From an uncultured Pseudomonas sp. (GTDB lineage: Bacteria; Pseudomonadota; Gammaproteobacteria; Pseudomonadales; Pseudomonadaceae), in contig CAMPJN010000289.1 of the NCBI GenBank assembly GCA_946886875.1, positions 1 to 5,206 of the forward strand: a DNA stretch of 5,206 bases. Reading direction: 5' to 3'. Positions 5,173-5,206 of this stretch are shown in pieces. The notes under the pieces are model-generated. The model did no database searches, was not told where the DNA came from, and saw only the letters and a program-made list of their open reading frames with translations. Position numbers and translations under genes: made by a program. Every line of letters begins with the position of its first letter. Position 1 is the first letter of the stretch.

Positions 5173-5206
5173 TGGCGCAGCGGACGGGACTCGAACCCGC
5201 GACCCC
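5173..5206 (-). tRNA. tRNA-Asp (GTC), 3' part only, cut by the window edge
   Basis: The last 34 nt of a tRNA are read on the minus strand. In order they are: last anticodon-stem base plus variable loop GGGTC (5201-5206), T-stem GCGGG, T-loop TTCGAGT, T-stem CCCGT (5184-5200), acceptor strand CCGCTGC (5177-5183), discriminator G73 (5176) and an encoded CCA (5173-5175). G73 is unusual and typical of tRNA-Asp and tRNA-Asn; the variable loop and T-arm equal those I recall for E. coli tRNA-Asp. The anticodon lies outside the window, so the identity is inferred. Five T follow the CCA, with no clear terminator hairpin, before the FKBP leader on the same strand. Confidence 0.85.

Noticed and set aside
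5173..5206. tRNA 3' end as attachment site of an integrated element
   Set aside because: No integrase gene, no second copy of the tRNA end and no composition change typical of an island appear in the window.
1..5206. CRISPR array, insertion sequence or prophage
   Set aside because: No regularly spaced repeats, transposase or phage genes were found; all inverted repeats are short and local.

Overview
The window looks like ordinary chromosomal DNA of a Pseudomonas-type gammaproteobacterium, probably of the fluorescens/putida kind. This rests on GC-rich codon use, recognisable Pseudomonas-like protein families, a Mip-type FKBP lipoprotein and a tRNA-Asp 3' end with an encoded CCA. No database search was possible, so the genus is an inference.

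Layout. Positions 1-193 hold no gene I can support; the first ~70 bases are a strange C/G homopolymer palindrome that may be a contig-edge artefact. A 610-residue ABC exporter half-transporter (194-2026, +) follows. Its stop lies 4 bp from the stop of a convergent minus-strand group, which in its own reading direction is: a DUF1232/YkvA-type membrane protein (3856-3422), a 176 bp gap, an XRE-type helix-turn-helix regulator (3245-2925), a small protein of unknown function starting at TTG inside the regulator's stop codon (2928-2563), a 64 bp gap with a strong hairpin, and a Sel1-repeat protein (2498-2031). A 368 bp intergenic region (3857-4224) comes next. Beyond it lie an FKBP-type peptidyl-prolyl isomerase lipoprotein (4974-4225, -) with a clear hairpin terminator, a 198 bp leader, and the 3' half of a tRNA-Asp gene (5206-5173, -) running off the right edge.

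How the parts may work together. The regulator and the TTG-start protein are almost certainly translated as a coupled pair. The DUF1232 and Sel1 genes may share their transcript, but the gaps leave that open. The FKBP is a separate envelope folding gene, and tRNA transcripts could read into its leader because no convincing terminator separates them.

The most unusual part is 3857-4224. It contains a 25 bp near-palindrome made of two head-to-head DnaA-box-like 9-mers, a second inverted repeat that overlaps it so that only one hairpin could form in RNA, a 78% A+T stretch, two short hairpins, and two further DnaA-box-like 9-mers; another lies in the FKBP leader. The arrangement resembles a DnaA-binding or titration locus, or an origin-like element, in a place with no replication genes. 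This is the best candidate for something undescribed.
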